64,000 nucleotides of DNA from Aquisalimonas lutea (GTDB lineage: Bacteria; Pseudomonadota; Gammaproteobacteria; Nitrococcales; Aquisalimonadaceae), in assembly GCF_030409225.1 (NCBI RefSeq), contig NZ_JAUFPK010000001.1, positions 2,161,566-2,225,565 on the forward strand, given 5' to 3'. Under the pieces are notes generated by a model. It did no database searches, was not told where the DNA came from, and saw only the letters and a list, made by a program, of their open reading frames with translations. How positions within the stretch are numbered: the first letter of the stretch is position 1; the number at the start of each line of letters is the position of its first letter. The position numbers were made by a program, and so were the translations under genes. This document shows positions 35,124 to 45,109 of the stretch, one piece after another.

Positions 35124-38093
35124 TCAGCCCGCCTGCTCCCGTACCGTGTCCGCGGCCGCGGCATGCGGCTCCCCGGGGCGGAACCGCAGCGTGATGCAGG
35201 TCCCCTCGTGATCGCTGTCGATGAGCACCTCGCCGCCGTGCTCGCGCACGATGTTGTACACCAGCGGCAGGCCCAGGCCGGTGCCGTGCCCGGGCTGCTT
35301 GGTGGTGACGAAGGGCTCCAGGACTTGGTCGAGGACATCCGCGGGAATGCCCTCGCCGTTGTCGCGCACCTGGACGGTCAGCCAGCCGTCGCCGCGGTCG
35401 ACGCTGGTGACACGGATGATGCCCTCGTCGGCGTGGTCAGCGCAGGCGTCGGCGGCGTTGCTGAACAGGTTGACGAACACCTGGACCAGCTGCTGCGGAT
35501 TGCCGGTCACGGTGAGGGTCTCCGGGAGATCGTTGTCGAAGCGCACGAAACGCGCCCGGCGGCTGAGCGTGGTCAGCCGCGTGGCCTCGTCCACGGTCTC
35601 GCGCAGCCGCACCGGCTCCGGCGGTTGCTGGCTGTCGGCGCCGCCGTGGGCGTAGCGCACCAGGCTCTGGACGATGTTGTTGATGCGCTGGGCCTGATGC
35701 AGGACCTCCTCGGCGATGGCCTGCTCGCGCTCGCGGTCGGTGTCCTCGTCGCGCAGCTCCTGGGCCAGGCAGGAGATGCCGGTGACAGGGTTGCCTATCT
35801 CGTGGGCCACCCCCGCCGCCAGGCGCCCGATGGAGGCCAGGCGCTCGCTGTGGGCGAGCTCCTGCTCCAGCAGGGAGACCTCGGTGAGGTCCTCCACCAG
35901 CAGCACCGTGTCGTCGCTGCGGCTGGTCAGCCCCGGATCCTCGATGGTCGCCTTGTGCAGGCTGTACCAGCGTGCGCGGTCGTCGGTGTGGATCTCCTGG
36001 CGGTGCCAGTGGTTGGCGTCGGATTCCAGGAACGAGGCCAGGAGCATGCCCCAGGGGCCGGGGAGCTCGTCCAGGCGCCGCCCGATGACGTCGGACATGG
36101 GAATGCCGGTGAGCTCGGCGATGGCCGGGTTCCAGCGCACCAGGCGCCCGCCCTGGGCCACGGCGCATACGCCCAGGGGCAGGTCCTCGATGATCTGGCG
36201 GTGATAGCGGCGCAGGCGGTCCAGCTCCGCGGCCAGGCCGCGCAGCCGCGTGCGCGAGGTCTCCAGCCGGTCCTCGATGAGGCGCACGTTCTGGGCCAGC
36301 GCCGTGCGGCTCTCCTTGTCCAGCTGCAGGCGCTCGTCGACGATCATCCGCGCCAGCACCGGCCCCATCATCCCGGAGATGTTGCGCTCGATCTGCGCCC
36401 GCAGCCCGTGCAGATGGTTCGGGCGGCGCTCGTCCCAGGACAGGCCGAGCTCGCGGACGGCCTTGTCCACCTCCTTGCGCGCGGCGTCCTTGCCCATGAC
36501 CGTGGCCAGGCGCTTGACGAACTGCTTCGGCGAGCGCGCCTGCAGGTCGCCCACGGGCAGCGACGGGTTCAGGTCGCGGCAGGCCGCCGCCGCCTCGCGC
36601 TCCTGCTCGTCCGGCCGGCTGAGCAGCGAGACGGTGACGAACAGCAGGGCGTTCAGGCTCAGGGACCAGAACGTCGACGATTGATACGCCTCGGCGGGCC
36701 CGTCGCCGGCGGCCGTCAGGCCCAGCCAGGCCAGCGTGCTGTCGCCGGTCACCGGCGGCAGCAGCACGGTGAACACCCAGACGCTGGCGCCGCCCAGCAG
36801 ACCGGCGATGAAGCCGTGACTAGTTGCACGGGGCCAGAACAGCAGGCCGACGATCCCCGGCAGGAGCTGGGCCATGGCCAGGAACGAGATCAGGCCCCAG
36901 CCCACCAGCCCGGAGGTGGGCTCGAGAATGCGGTAGAAGCCGTAGCCGGCGGCGATCACCGCCACCATGGCGACCCGCCGGGCCCAGCGCAGGGCCCCGT
37001 AGAAGTCCCGGTGCGGCTGCGGTCCGGCCAGGGGCAGGACCAGGTGGTTCAGGGTCATGGAGGAAATGGCCAGGGTACTGACCACGATCATGGCGCTGGC
37101 CGCGGAGATGCCGCCCAGGTAGGCGAGCAGGGCCAGGCTGGGCCAGCCGCTCATCAGGGGGATGCCGAGCACGTGGTAGTCCCCGGGCGTCCCCGGCTCC
37201 AGCACCTGGGCGGCCCACAGGATCGGCGGCACGGCCAGGGTGAGCAGCAGCAGGAACAGCGGGAACGCCCAGGAGGCGACATTCAGGTGCCCGGGCGCCT
37301 GGTTCTCGGCGAACAGCATGTGGAACTGCCGCGGCAGCAGGAAGGCGGCGGCGAAGGCGAGCACCAGCAGGCTCGCCCAGGGCCCCTCGCGCGCCGGCGC
37401 GTACAGGGCTTCGACCTGCTCCGGGTGGGCCGCGAGCCATTGCTGCATGCCCACGGGCCCGCCGAAGGCCATGTACATGGCCACGCCCGCCACCAGGAGC
37501 AGGGCGACGAGCTTCATCAGCGACTCGAAGGCGATGGCGGCCACCAGCCCGTCGTGGTGCTCGCGGGGCGAGACGTGACGGGCGCCGAAGATGATGGTGA
37601 ACACGGTGACCAGCACCACGAACCAGAAGGCCAGCACGTCCGGCGAGGACTCCCGGGTCAGCACCTGGGTGGATTCCGCCACCGCGCGGATCTGCAGGGC
37701 GATATAGGGCAGCACCCCGGCCAGCATGAGCAGGGTCACCAGCACGCCCACCGGCTGGCTGTTGAAGCGGAAGGCGAACAGGTCCGCCACCGAGGTGAGC
37801 TGGTAGGTGCGCGTCAGCCGCAGTATGGGCATGAGCAGCACCGGTGTCAGCACGAAGGCCAGGGTGACGCCGAGATAGATGGTCAGGAAGTTGAGGCCCT
37901 GGTACTGGGCGAAGCCGACGCTGCCGTAGTAGCTCCAGGTGGTGGCGTACACCCCGAGGGAGAGCACGTAGACGAACGGGTTGCGCGTCAGCCAGGTGGG
38001 CAGCCACCGCCGGTCCGTGACGTAGGCGATGAGGAACAGCAGCAGCAGGTAGCCCACGGCGATGGCCGTGAGAACGCCGAGGTCAAACGTCAT
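35124..38093 (-). CDS. cbrA: Sensor kinase CbrA with sodium/solute symporter domain
   Basis: Membrane histidine kinase of 989 residues, the size of Pseudomonas CbrA. Residues about 1-500 are an SSS/SLC5-type transporter domain with about 13 TM segments (for example YGSVGFAQYQGLN). A linker with coiled coil follows (about 510-640), then PAS (about 645-750), a DHp domain with phospho-acceptor His764 in AGVAHEIGNPVTG, and a kinase ATPase domain (N box NLFSNAADAC, G boxes DNGEGIP and GHGTGLGLPL). CbrA-type proteins may transport an amino acid such as histidine and signal to CbrB. Its start overlaps the end of the small cbrX-like gene by 11 nt, implying translational coupling. Confidence 0.92.
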   Translation of the reverse strand: MTFDLGVLTAIAVGYLLLLFLIAYVTDRRWLPTWLTRNPFVYVLSLGVYATTWSYYGSVGFAQYQGLNFLTIYLGVTLAFVLTPVLLMPILRLTRTYQLTSVADLFAFRFNSQPVGVLVTLLMLAGVLPYIALQIRAVAESTQVLTRESSPDVLAFWFVVLVTVFTIIFGARHVSPREHHDGLVAAIAFESLMKLVALLLVAGVAMYMAFGGPVGMQQWLAAHPEQVEALYAPAREGPWASLLVLAFAAAFLLPRQFHMLFAENQAPGHLNVASWAFPLFLLLLTLAVPPILWAAQVLEPGTPGDYHVLGIPLMSGWPSLALLAYLGGISAASAMIVVSTLAISSMTLNHLVLPLAGPQPHRDFYGALRWARRVAMVAVIAAGYGFYRILEPTSGLVGWGLISFLAMAQLLPGIVGLLFWPRATSHGFIAGLLGGASVWVFTVLLPPVTGDSTLAWLGLTAAGDGPAEAYQSSTFWSLSLNALLFVTVSLLSRPDEQEREAAAACRDLNPSLPVGDLQARSPKQFVKRLATVMGKDAARKEVDKAVRELGLSWDERRPNHLHGLRAQIERNISGMMGPVLARMIVDERLQLDKESRTALAQNVRLIEDRLETSRTRLRGLAAELDRLRRYHRQIIEDLPLGVCAVAQGGRLVRWNPAIAELTGIPMSDVIGRRLDELPGPWGMLLASFLESDANHWHRQEIHTDDRARWYSLHKATIEDPGLTSRSDDTVLLVEDLTEVSLLEQELAHSERLASIGRLAAGVAHEIGNPVTGISCLAQELRDEDTDREREQAIAEEVLHQAQRINNIVQSLVRYAHGGADSQQPPEPVRLRETVDEATRLTTLSRRARFVRFDNDLPETLTVTGNPQQLVQVFVNLFSNAADACADHADEGIIRVTSVDRGDGWLTVQVRDNGEGIPADVLDQVLEPFVTTKQPGHGTGLGLPLVYNIVREHGGEVLIDSDHEGTCITLRFRPGEPHAAAADTVREQAG

Positions 38094-38280
38094 GGTGCCC
38101 GCTGCGTCGTGCCAGGGCCCCGGAGAGCCCGATGAGGACGGCCCACAGGACCCACACCGTGTACCAGGGCGCCCCGGTGCTCATCCACCAGGTCGTGAAC
38201 GGCGAGGCCAGGAACAGCAGCCCCAGCAGGAACAGCAAGACACTCAGCCCGCCCGGGCCGGTTTCCTGGAACTGCGCCAT
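38083..38280 (-). CDS. CbrX-like small membrane protein
   Basis: A 65-residue protein with two hydrophobic helices (about 11-28 VLLFLLGLLFLASPF, and 37-56 PWYTVWVLWAVLIGLSGAL) and a short charged C-terminus. Such a small gene directly upstream of cbrA is known in Pseudomonas as cbrX; homology is inferred from position and type, not shown. GGGAGGAG precedes the ATG. Its stop lies inside the start of cbrA. The leader carries a CA-rich motif and a TGTTAC-type site. It may assist folding or activity of the symporter domain. Confidence 0.75.
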   Translation of the reverse strand: MAQFQETGPGGLSVLLFLLGLLFLASPFTTWWMSTGAPWYTVWVLWAVLIGLSGALARRSGHHDV

Positions 38281-38305
38281 CGTGGTTCTCCTCCCGCGGC
38301 GTGGG

Positions 38306-38324
38306 GGTTGTTCTTGTTATTGTT
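38306..38324 (-). promoter_or_regulatory. CA-rich motif in the cbrX-cbrA leader (Crc/Hfq-type)
   Basis: The leader RNA reads AACAATAACAAGAACAACC, ending 26 nt before the cbrX ATG and close to the GGGAGGAG ribosome binding site. It contains two copies of the AAnAAnAA pattern bound by Hfq with Crc in Pseudomonas catabolite repression. Whether this organism has Crc is not visible here. Confidence 0.5.
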
Positions 38325-38337
38325 ACCGAATGTAGCA
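38321..38337. promoter_or_regulatory. Second, imperfect CbrB-like site
   Basis: TGTTAC-CGAAT-GTAGCA differs from the acs-side palindrome by one base in the half-sites and shares its spacer length. It lies just upstream of cbrX and could mediate autoregulation, or be chance. Confidence 0.35.
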
Positions 38338-38364
38338 CATCGGTTCTGTCGGGGCGAATGCGGA

Positions 38365-39270
38365 TCAGCCGACGGGAGAGGCCGCAGCGGTGACACCCTG
38401 CAGCAGCGAAGCGTCCCAGTGGGCGACGGCCCAGGCGAGGAGCTCGGCCGGCGGCGCCCCGGCGAGTTCCCCCGGCGGCTCCTGCCGCAGGAACGCCAGC
38501 GCCGCCAGGAGCGCGGCGCCGGGGGCGTCGTCGTCCAGCGGTGCCGCCAGGTTCTGCTTGCTGAGCTTGCGGCCGTCGGCGTTGACGGCGAGGGGCAGGT
38601 GGGCATAGGCGGGTGGTTCCGCGCCCAGGTACTGCATGATCCGGATCTGCGGCGGGGTGCATGCCAGCAGGTCATGGCCGCGCACCACGTGGGTGATGCC
38701 GCTGGCGATGTCATCCACCGCCGCCGCCAGGTGATAGGCCGGCCAGCCGTCCGCGCGCCGGATCAGGAAATCGCCGGTGGTCTCGGCCAGGTCCCACTGG
38801 ACCGGGCCCTGCAGCCCGTCGCGGAAACGCACCGTGCCTTCGCCCCGGGCCCGCCAGGTGCGCGCCTCGTGGCCCGGTGGCAGGCCGTTGCGGCAGGTGC
38901 CGGGATAGATGACGCCATTCGGCCCGGGCCTGCCCTGGCGCAGCACCATCTTGCGCGTGCAGCTGCAGGCGAAGGCACGGCCGTGCTCGACCAGCTCGGC
39001 GATGGCGGCGTGGTGGGCATCCAGACGCCGGCTCTGGTAGACCACCGGGCCATCGGGCTCGAGACCGAGGCGCGCCAGGGTGTGCAGGATGGCGTCGGCC
39101 GCGCCCGGCTGCTCCCGGGCGGGATCGATGTCGTCGATGCGGACCAGCCACTCACCGCCGCGGCTGCGTGCTTCCAGGTACGAGCCCAGGGCGGTGACCA
39201 GCGAGCCGAAGTGCAGCGGACCGGTGGGGCTCGGTGCGAACCGGCCGCGATAGGCCGCCGTCGCCGTCAT
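38365..39270 (-). CDS. gluQ: Glutamyl-Q tRNA(Asp) synthetase
   Basis: Attaches glutamate to the queuosine base at position 34 of tRNA-Asp (301 residues). It is a GltX paralogue without the anticodon-binding half. Motifs: HIGH-type LHFGS within APSPTGPLHFGS (about 12-23), zinc site CSC...YPGTC (about 101-126), and KMSKS-type GRKLSKQN (about 233). The start overlaps the upstream PilZ-like gene by 4 nt, so the two are coupled. queF, an earlier step in the same modification, lies two genes upstream on the same strand. Confidence 0.95.
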   Translation of the reverse strand: MTATAAYRGRFAPSPTGPLHFGSLVTALGSYLEARSRGGEWLVRIDDIDPAREQPGAADAILHTLARLGLEPDGPVVYQSRRLDAHHAAIAELVEHGRAFACSCTRKMVLRQGRPGPNGVIYPGTCRNGLPPGHEARTWRARGEGTVRFRDGLQGPVQWDLAETTGDFLIRRADGWPAYHLAAAVDDIASGITHVVRGHDLLACTPPQIRIMQYLGAEPPAYAHLPLAVNADGRKLSKQNLAAPLDDDAPGAALLAALAFLRQEPPGELAGAPPAELLAWAVAHWDASLLQGVTAAASPVG

Positions 39271-39662
39271 GCACCGCCCTGGCCGCTCATCCGCTGGCGC
39301 TGGCGCTGGCGTCGCCGGGCCTCCTGGCGCACGAACGCCAGCAGCCGCTCACGGTCGGCCGGCGCCATGTGCGTTACCGTCAGCCCCGCGCGGAACCGCG
39401 CCGCCGGGCGGGTGAGCTCCACCAGGTAGCTGACCTGGCACCGGATGTGGATCGGCTCCAGGCGGTGGGCCTCGTGATTGGGGACAACGGCGTGCACGTC
39501 CACGATCTCGCCGGTCATCAGCGGCGTGTCCACGAGCACGGCGAGCCCGCGCTGGAACAGGCTCTCGCTGTGCGCACTGACGGTATCCCCCGTTCCGCGC
39601 ACCAGGCGGATCTCCTGTTCCCAGGCGGTACGGGGCAACTGATCCTGATCCTCGTCCGGCAT
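39267..39662 (-). CDS. PilZ-like small protein
   Basis: A 131-residue basic-tailed protein that resembles PilZ domains in outline: a GLAVLVDTPLMTGEIVDV strand pair and the late RFRAGLTVTHMAPADRERLLAFVRQEARRR. The two c-di-GMP binding signatures (RxxxR and D/NxSxxG) are not clearly present; the expected position reads AHSESLFQRG. It may therefore be a non-binding PilZ relative. ATG 39662 is chosen because GGAAGGAACC lies just upstream. It overlaps gluQ by 4 nt. Confidence 0.5.
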   Translation of the reverse strand: MPDEDQDQLPRTAWEQEIRLVRGTGDTVSAHSESLFQRGLAVLVDTPLMTGEIVDVHAVVPNHEAHRLEPIHIRCQVSYLVELTRPAARFRAGLTVTHMAPADRERLLAFVRQEARRRQRQRQRMSGQGGA

Positions 39663-39753
39663 GGTTCCTTCCACTGCGTCGCGCGTGCCAAACTCAAGTG
39701 TCCTGTCCCGAGTTCCTCGGGGACAGGGCACTAGTATAGTCACCCGGAACGCG

Positions 39754-40143
39754 TTACGGCAGCGTTACCGGTTGCGGCGGCGTCCAGCCCGGGGCCCGGT
39801 GCTCGGCGATGACCGAGGTGTAGATGCCGCCGCGCACGTTGAAGTCGCCGGTCACGCGCATGAAGCGCGGTGCGGTGGCCGCCACCAGGTCGCTGAGCAT
39901 GTCGTGGGTGACCTGCTCGTGGAACGCCCCCTGGTCCCGGAACGACCACATGTACAGCTTCAGCGACTTCAGCTCGATGCAGTCCCGGTCGGGCACGTAC
40001 TCGATATGGATGGTGGCGAAATCCGGCTGTCCGGTCTTGGGGCACAGGCACGTGAATTCCGGGATCCGCATGCGGATGGTGTAGTCGCGCTCCGGCTGCG
40101 GATTGGGAAATGTCTCGATCTGGCGGCTGGGTTCCTGGGTCAT
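39754..40143 (-). CDS. queF: NADPH-dependent 7-cyano-7-deazaguanine reductase QueF
   Basis: Reduces preQ0 to preQ1 in queuosine synthesis (129 residues, the short YkvM-like type). The catalytic Cys34 lies in [11 protein letters not shown] and the partner Asp is Asp41; the QueF signature [14 protein letters not shown] and the FHE segment (Phe-His-Glu) follow. ATG 40143 gives the normal N-terminus. The gene is divergent from smc. With gluQ nearby it indicates tRNA queuosine modification in this organism. Confidence 0.96.
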   Translation of the reverse strand: MTQEPSRQIETFPNPQPERDYTIRMRIPEFTCLCPKTGQPDFATIHIEYVPDRDCIELKSLKLYMWSFRDQGAFHEQVTHDMLSDLVAATAPRFMRVTGDFNVRGGIYTSVIAEHRAPGWTPPQPVTLP

Positions 40144-40304
40144 GGCTTTCCAACGGTTTGAGTCAACGCGATAATGGCGCCTTCGCCGAGGCGCCGGGCA
40201 GGTTCGGCGGGTGCCCGGCGACGGATTATACCCGCGCCGGCGGCGTCGCCGCGACCATGCCGGGATATGACCCACACGCCCCCGCGGGGAAGGGACGGAG
40301 CTGC

Positions 40305-43300
40305 ATGCGTCTGAAGAAGATCAAGCTGGCGGGGTTCAAGTCCTTCGTCGATCCCACCACGGTGCACCTGCCGAGCAACCTCGTCGGGGTCGTTGGCCCC
40401 AACGGCTGCGGCAAGTCCAACGTCATCGACGCCGTGCGCTGGGTCATGGGTGAGAGCTCGGCGAAGCACCTGCGCGGCGAGTCCATGTCCGACGTCATCT
40501 TCAACGGCTCCAGCAGCCGCAAGCCGGTGAGCCAGGCGTCCATCGAGCTGGTGTTCGACAATGCCGACGGCACCCTGGGCGGGCAGTACGCCAGCTATTC
40601 GGAGATCTCCGTCAAGCGCCAGGTGAACCGGGAAGGGCAGTCCCAGTACCTGCTCAACGGCACCCGCTGCCGCAAGCGCGACATCACCGACGTGTTTCTC
40701 GGCACGGGCCTGGGCCCGCGCAGCTACTCCATCATCGAGCAGGGCATGATCTCGCGGATCATCGAGGCCAAGCCCGACGAGCTGCGCGTGTACCTGGAGG
40801 AGGCGGCGGGCATCTCGCTGTACAAGGAGCGGCGGCGGGAGACGGAGCGGCGCATCCGCGACACCCGGGAGAACCTGGAACGCCTGGACGACGTCCGCGA
40901 GGAAGTCGCCGGCCAGCTGGACAAGCTCAGCCGGCAGGCGCGCACCGCCGAGCGCTACAAGGAATACAAGAAGGAGGAGCGCCAGCTGCGCGCGGAGCTG
41001 CTGGCCATCCGCCTGCGCGGTCTGGTCGCGGAGATGCGCGCCGGCGAGCAGGCCCTGGAGGAAAAGCGCAACGCCCTGGAGGCCGAGGTCGGGCGCCAGC
41101 GCGCCGCCGAGCGCGAGCTGGTGGAGCAGCGGGAGCAGCAGAGCGAGCTGGGCGAGGAGGTCAACACCGCCCAGGGTCGCTACTACTCCCTGGGCAGCGA
41201 GATCGCGCGGGTGGAGCAGCAGATCCAGCACGAGCGCGAGCGCCAGAAGAAGCAGGCGGACGATCTGGCCGCCAACAGCCAGGCGCTGGAGGATCTCCAG
41301 CAGACCATCCGCGACGACGAGGACAAGCTGGCCGCCGCCCGCGACCGGCTGGCGGAGCTCACGCCGGAGATCGAGGAGCTGCAGGGGCTGGAGGAGACCG
41401 CCTCGGATCAGGTCATCGAGGCGCAGCAGGCCATGGACGACTGGCAGCGGCGCTGGGAGGCCTTCAACGAGGCGGCCGCCCAGGCCGTGCAGCAGGCCCA
41501 GGTGGAGCGCACGCGCATCGAGGGGCTGGAGCAGCGCCAGCAGGAGCTGGCCCGGCGGCGCGAGCGCCTGGTCGCCGAGCGGGATCAGCTGGACCCGGAC
41601 GCCGTGGCCGCCGAGCTGGACGAGCTCACCGACGAGGCCGCCGAGCTGGCCGAGCGCCAGGAGACGCTGGCCGAGTCCCTGGAGGAGGCCCAGCGGGCGG
41701 TCACCGAGCTCGCCGAGCAGGAGACGGAGCTGGATGACAGCATCCACGACCTGCGCGGCGAGATCCAGCAGGGCGAGGCCCGCCTGACGTCGCTGGAGAC
41801 GCTGCAGCAGGACGCCCTGGGCGCCGGTGACGACGGCCCGGTGGTGGCGTGGCTGGCGCGCCACGGCCTGGACGGCCACCCGCGGCTGGCGCAGATCCTG
41901 TCCGTTGCCGCGGGTTGGGAGCGGGCCGTGGAGGCGGTGCTGGCCGAACGCCTGCAGGCGGTGTGTGTCGGCGAGGCCGAGATGCCCGCTGCGGATGCCC
42001 TCGGGGCGCCGGAACAGGGCCGCGCCACGCTGCTGCGGCGCGACGGTCATGCCCCGTCGGCGGACGGCGGCCGGGACGGGCTCGAGCCCCTGGCGGCGCA
42101 CGTCACCGCGCCCGCACCGCTGGCGGATCTCCTGCACGGCGTCTTCTGTGCCGGTGATGCGGCCGCGGCGGAGCGCCTGCGCGGGCAGCTGGGCCCCGGG
42201 GAGCGCCTGGTGACGCCGGAGGGCATGGTGCACGGCCGGGGCTGGAGCCAGGTTGCCGGGGGCGACGGCGACAGCGACGGCCTGCTGGAGCGCGAGCGCG
42301 CCATGGAGGAGCTGCGGGCGTCCCTGGAGGCGTCCCGGGAGTGGCTGGAGACATTGCTGCAGCAGCGCCGCGAGCTGGAAGAGCGCCGCATGGACCACGA
42401 GGAGACCCGGGACCGCCTGCGCGAGGAACGCGACACGGTCGCCCAGCGGCTCACCGAGGTGCGCGCGCGGGAGGAGGGCCGCCGCCAGCGCCTGGACGAG
42501 CTGCGCGAGCGCGGCGAGCGCCTGGCGCACGACATCGACGCCCTGGACCGGGAAGCCGTCGAGGTGGACGAGTCGGTGCGCAGCGCCCGGGCCCGCCTGC
42601 AGGAGGCCATGGACCGCAGCGAGGCGGACGAGGAGCAGCGGCAGACGCTGCAGGCCGAGCGGGAGCAGCACGAGCAGGCGCTCAACGACGCCCGCGAGGT
42701 GATGCGCGAGCGCCGGGAGCGCCGGCACGAGCTGTCCCTCAAGCAGGAGAGCGCGAGCTCCGCGCAGCAGTCCCTGGAAGAGCAGCTGCGCCGCCTCCGC
42801 GATCAGCAGGAGCGGCTGCAGGGGCAGCAGGAGGAGCTGCGGGCCGCCGGCGACGAGCAGGGCGACCCGGTCCCGGGGCTGGAGGCGGAGCGGGAGCGGC
42901 TGCTGCAGCAGCGGGTGGAAGCGGAGCAGGCGCTGACCGCGGCCCGTGAGCGCGTATCCGCCGTGGAGAGCCGCCTCCGGGAGCTCGAGGAGCAGCGCCA
43001 GCAGGCCGAGCAGCGGGTCGAGGCCCTGCGCGGGGAGGTGGAGCAGATGCAGCTGCGGGACCAGGAGCTGCGGGTGCACCGGCAGACGCAGTCCGAGCAG
43101 CTGGTGGAGCTCGGCTTCGACCTGGACACGCTTCAGGCCAATCTGCCCGAGTCGGCCGCCGAGGCGGACTGGCAGGCGCGGCTGGAGCAGGTGGAGCAGC
43201 GCATCAACCGCCTGGGGCCCATCAACCTGGCGGCCATCGACGAGCACGAGCAGCTCTCCGAGCGCAAGGGCTACCTGGACCAGCAGCACGCGGACCTCAC

Positions 43301-43829
43301 CGAGGCCATGGAGACCCTGGAGTCGGCCATCCGCAAGATCGACCGCGAGACGCGCCAGCGTTTCCGCGAGACCTTCGACAAGGTCAACGCCGGCATCCAG
43401 CGCATGTATCCGCGGCTGTTCGGCGGCGGCGAGGCCTACCTGGAGATGACCAGCGACGACCTCCTGGAGACCGGCGTGACCATCATGGCGCGGCCGCCCG
43501 GCAAGCGGGTGAGCACCATCCACCTGCTCTCCGGCGGCGAGAAGGCGCTGACCGCCGTGGCCCTGATCTTCGCCATCTTCGAGCTCAACCCGGCGCCGTT
43601 CTGCATGCTCGACGAGGTGGACGCGCCCCTGGACGAGGCCAACGTGGGGCGGTTCTGCGAGCTCGTCCAGGAGATGTCGGCGCGGGTGCAGTTCATCCTG
43701 ATCACCCACAACAAGGCGACCATGGAGATCGTCAGCCACCTCATGGGGGTGACCATGCACGAGGCCGGCGTCTCCCGGCTGGTCGCCGTGGACGTCGACG
43801 AGGCCGCGGAGATGGCGGTGGCCGTGTAG
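40305..43829 (+). CDS. smc: Chromosome partition protein SMC
   Basis: Condensin ATPase of 1174 residues that organises and separates sister chromosomes with ScpA and ScpB. The N-terminal head has Walker [10 protein letters not shown] (about 32-40). Two very long coiled coils rich in Glu, Gln and Arg flank the hinge (about 505-645, [16 protein letters not shown] to [10 protein letters not shown]). The C-terminal head has signature [14 protein letters not shown] and Walker [19 protein letters not shown] 40305 follows GGGACGGAG. zipA follows 161 nt downstream, the usual gammaproteobacterial order. Confidence 0.98.
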   Translation: MRLKKIKLAGFKSFVDPTTVHLPSNLVGVVGPNGCGKSNVIDAVRWVMGESSAKHLRGESMSDVIFNGSSSRKPVSQASIELVFDNADGTLGGQYASYSEISVKRQVNREGQSQYLLNGTRCRKRDITDVFLGTGLGPRSYSIIEQGMISRIIEAKPDELRVYLEEAAGISLYKERRRETERRIRDTRENLERLDDVREEVAGQLDKLSRQARTAERYKEYKKEERQLRAELLAIRLRGLVAEMRAGEQALEEKRNALEAEVGRQRAAERELVEQREQQSELGEEVNTAQGRYYSLGSEIARVEQQIQHERERQKKQADDLAANSQALEDLQQTIRDDEDKLAAARDRLAELTPEIEELQGLEETASDQVIEAQQAMDDWQRRWEAFNEAAAQAVQQAQVERTRIEGLEQRQQELARRRERLVAERDQLDPDAVAAELDELTDEAAELAERQETLAESLEEAQRAVTELAEQETELDDSIHDLRGEIQQGEARLTSLETLQQDALGAGDDGPVVAWLARHGLDGHPRLAQILSVAAGWERAVEAVLAERLQAVCVGEAEMPAADALGAPEQGRATLLRRDGHAPSADGGRDGLEPLAAHVTAPAPLADLLHGVFCAGDAAAAERLRGQLGPGERLVTPEGMVHGRGWSQVAGGDGDSDGLLERERAMEELRASLEASREWLETLLQQRRELEERRMDHEETRDRLREERDTVAQRLTEVRAREEGRRQRLDELRERGERLAHDIDALDREAVEVDESVRSARARLQEAMDRSEADEEQRQTLQAEREQHEQALNDAREVMRERRERRHELSLKQESASSAQQSLEEQLRRLRDQQERLQGQQEELRAAGDEQGDPVPGLEAERERLLQQRVEAEQALTAARERVSAVESRLRELEEQRQQAEQRVEALRGEVEQMQLRDQELRVHRQTQSEQLVELGFDLDTLQANLPESAAEADWQARLEQVEQRINRLGPINLAAIDEHEQLSERKGYLDQQHADLTEAMETLESAIRKIDRETRQRFRETFDKVNAGIQRMYPRLFGGGEAYLEMTSDDLLETGVTIMARPPGKRVSTIHLLSGGEKALTAVALIFAIFELNPAPFCMLDEVDAPLDEANVGRFCELVQEMSARVQFILITHNKATMEIVSHLMGVTMHEAGVSRLVAVDVDEAAEMAVAV

Positions 43830-43990
43830 CAGGAACACAGCAGAAGGAACAGAATATCGGGTGCGGGCGTCTCCTTGTGAAGACGCTGGACGGTGGCGGC
43901 CCGAACGTGGACCCTGTACACGGAGCCGGTCCGAGCGGAAACGGTCCCGGTCCGGCACGGGCAGGCCCTGAAGATTGGCGGATGGAGACA

Positions 43991-45076
43991 ATGGACGCGC
44001 TGCGCTGGATACTGCTGGCTGTTGGTGTTCTGGTGATTGCCGGCCTGTTCGGCTACTACAAGTGGCAGGAGAGCGGGGCGAAGCGCCCGGGGCGCCGATC
44101 GTCGCGTCCGCGGCGCGGCGGCCGCGAGGACCGGGACGTGGAGGCGGCGCTGCAGGACATGGACGATTTCGTCCTGGGCGACGACGATGACGTCGACGCC
44201 CGCGCGGGCGGCGATGCCGGGGCCACGTCGTTCGGATCCGCCGACGAGGGCGTCGGGCGCGCCCGCACCGTGGGTAATCCGCGGGCCCTGGACGACGCCG
44301 ATGACACGGTGGGGCCGGTGCGGGTCCGGCAGGTCGGTGAGCCCGCCGGGTCGGCGGCCTCGCGGGAAGAACCCGAGCGGCGGCCGCCGCCGGAGCCCGA
44401 GCCCGAGCCCGAGCCGGAATTCGATACCCAGCCGCCGCCCGCCGATGACCTCCGGGCGGAACGGGAAGAAGCGCGTACTGGGGCGCGGAATGACGACGCG
44501 TCGTGGAACCTGGGGCCGGTGCGCATTCCGCGGCCGTCCTGGACCCGGGACGGCGAGCGCTCGGCCGGGCGCGAGGAAGCCGGCGGCGACGCCGGGGAGA
44601 CCTCGGAGCGGGAGGCCGTCGCCGCCGCCGTCGGCGAGAAGATCATCGTGCTCCATGTCCACGCGGGCGAAGGACTGTGCTTCACCGCCCCGGCCGTCCA
44701 GGAGGCGCTGGAGGCCCTGGGGCTGCGCTTCGGCCAGCACGGCATCTTCCACCGGCATGTGGAGACCAGCCGCGGGCACGAGCCCATGTTCAGCGTCGCC
44801 AGCATGGTCAAGCCGGGCACCCTGGACCCCAACGATCCGGACACGCTGGAGACGCCGGGGCTGGCGCTGTTCATGCAGCTGCCCGGCCCGTTCGACGGCC
44901 TGTCCGGGTTCGAGCAGATGCTCGAGGGCGCCCGGCGCCTGGCGGACCGCCTGGAAGGGCATCTGCTGGACGGCAATCGCTGCGACCTGACCAATCAGAC
45001 CGTGGAGCACATCCGCGAGGATCTGCGGGAGTACCGGCGGCTGGCCCACCTGGCCGCCCGGCGCCATCGCGCCTGA
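43991..45076 (+). CDS. zipA: Cell division protein ZipA
   Basis: Inner-membrane anchor that tethers FtsZ to the membrane at the septum (361 residues). An N-terminal membrane helix (LRWILLAVGVLVIAGLFGYY, about 4-23) is followed by a basic patch (GRRSSRPRRGGR), then a long acidic, Pro/Glu-rich linker (about 45-210, with a PEPEPEPEPE run). The C-terminal FtsZ-binding domain (about 215-350) has EKIIVLHVHAGEG and HGIFHRH, and AGARRLADRLEG-type helices. ATG 43991 puts GGAGA 5 nt upstream; an ATG three codons earlier is possible. The very acidic linker suits a halophile. The ligA gene, usually next, is absent. Confidence 0.93.
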   Translation: MDALRWILLAVGVLVIAGLFGYYKWQESGAKRPGRRSSRPRRGGREDRDVEAALQDMDDFVLGDDDDVDARAGGDAGATSFGSADEGVGRARTVGNPRALDDADDTVGPVRVRQVGEPAGSAASREEPERRPPPEPEPEPEPEFDTQPPPADDLRAEREEARTGARNDDASWNLGPVRIPRPSWTRDGERSAGREEAGGDAGETSEREAVAAAVGEKIIVLHVHAGEGLCFTAPAVQEALEALGLRFGQHGIFHRHVETSRGHEPMFSVASMVKPGTLDPNDPDTLETPGLALFMQLPGPFDGLSGFEQMLEGARRLADRLEGHLLDGNRCDLTNQTVEHIREDLREYRRLAHLAARRHRA

Positions 45077-45109
45077 TATCCGTCAACCAGTAATCAGCGA
45101 GGTAGATGA

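Noticed and set aside
35163-38135. Plus-strand open frame of about 990 codons opposite cbrA
   Set aside because: Antisense shadow of a well-conserved kinase.
40140-43991. Minus-strand open frame of about 1280 codons opposite smc
   Set aside because: Leu/Gln/His-rich mirror of the SMC coiled coil; no signatures.
44390-44420. Pro-Glu repeat in zipA as a tandem repeat or recombination site
   Set aside because: It is the ordinary disordered linker of ZipA.
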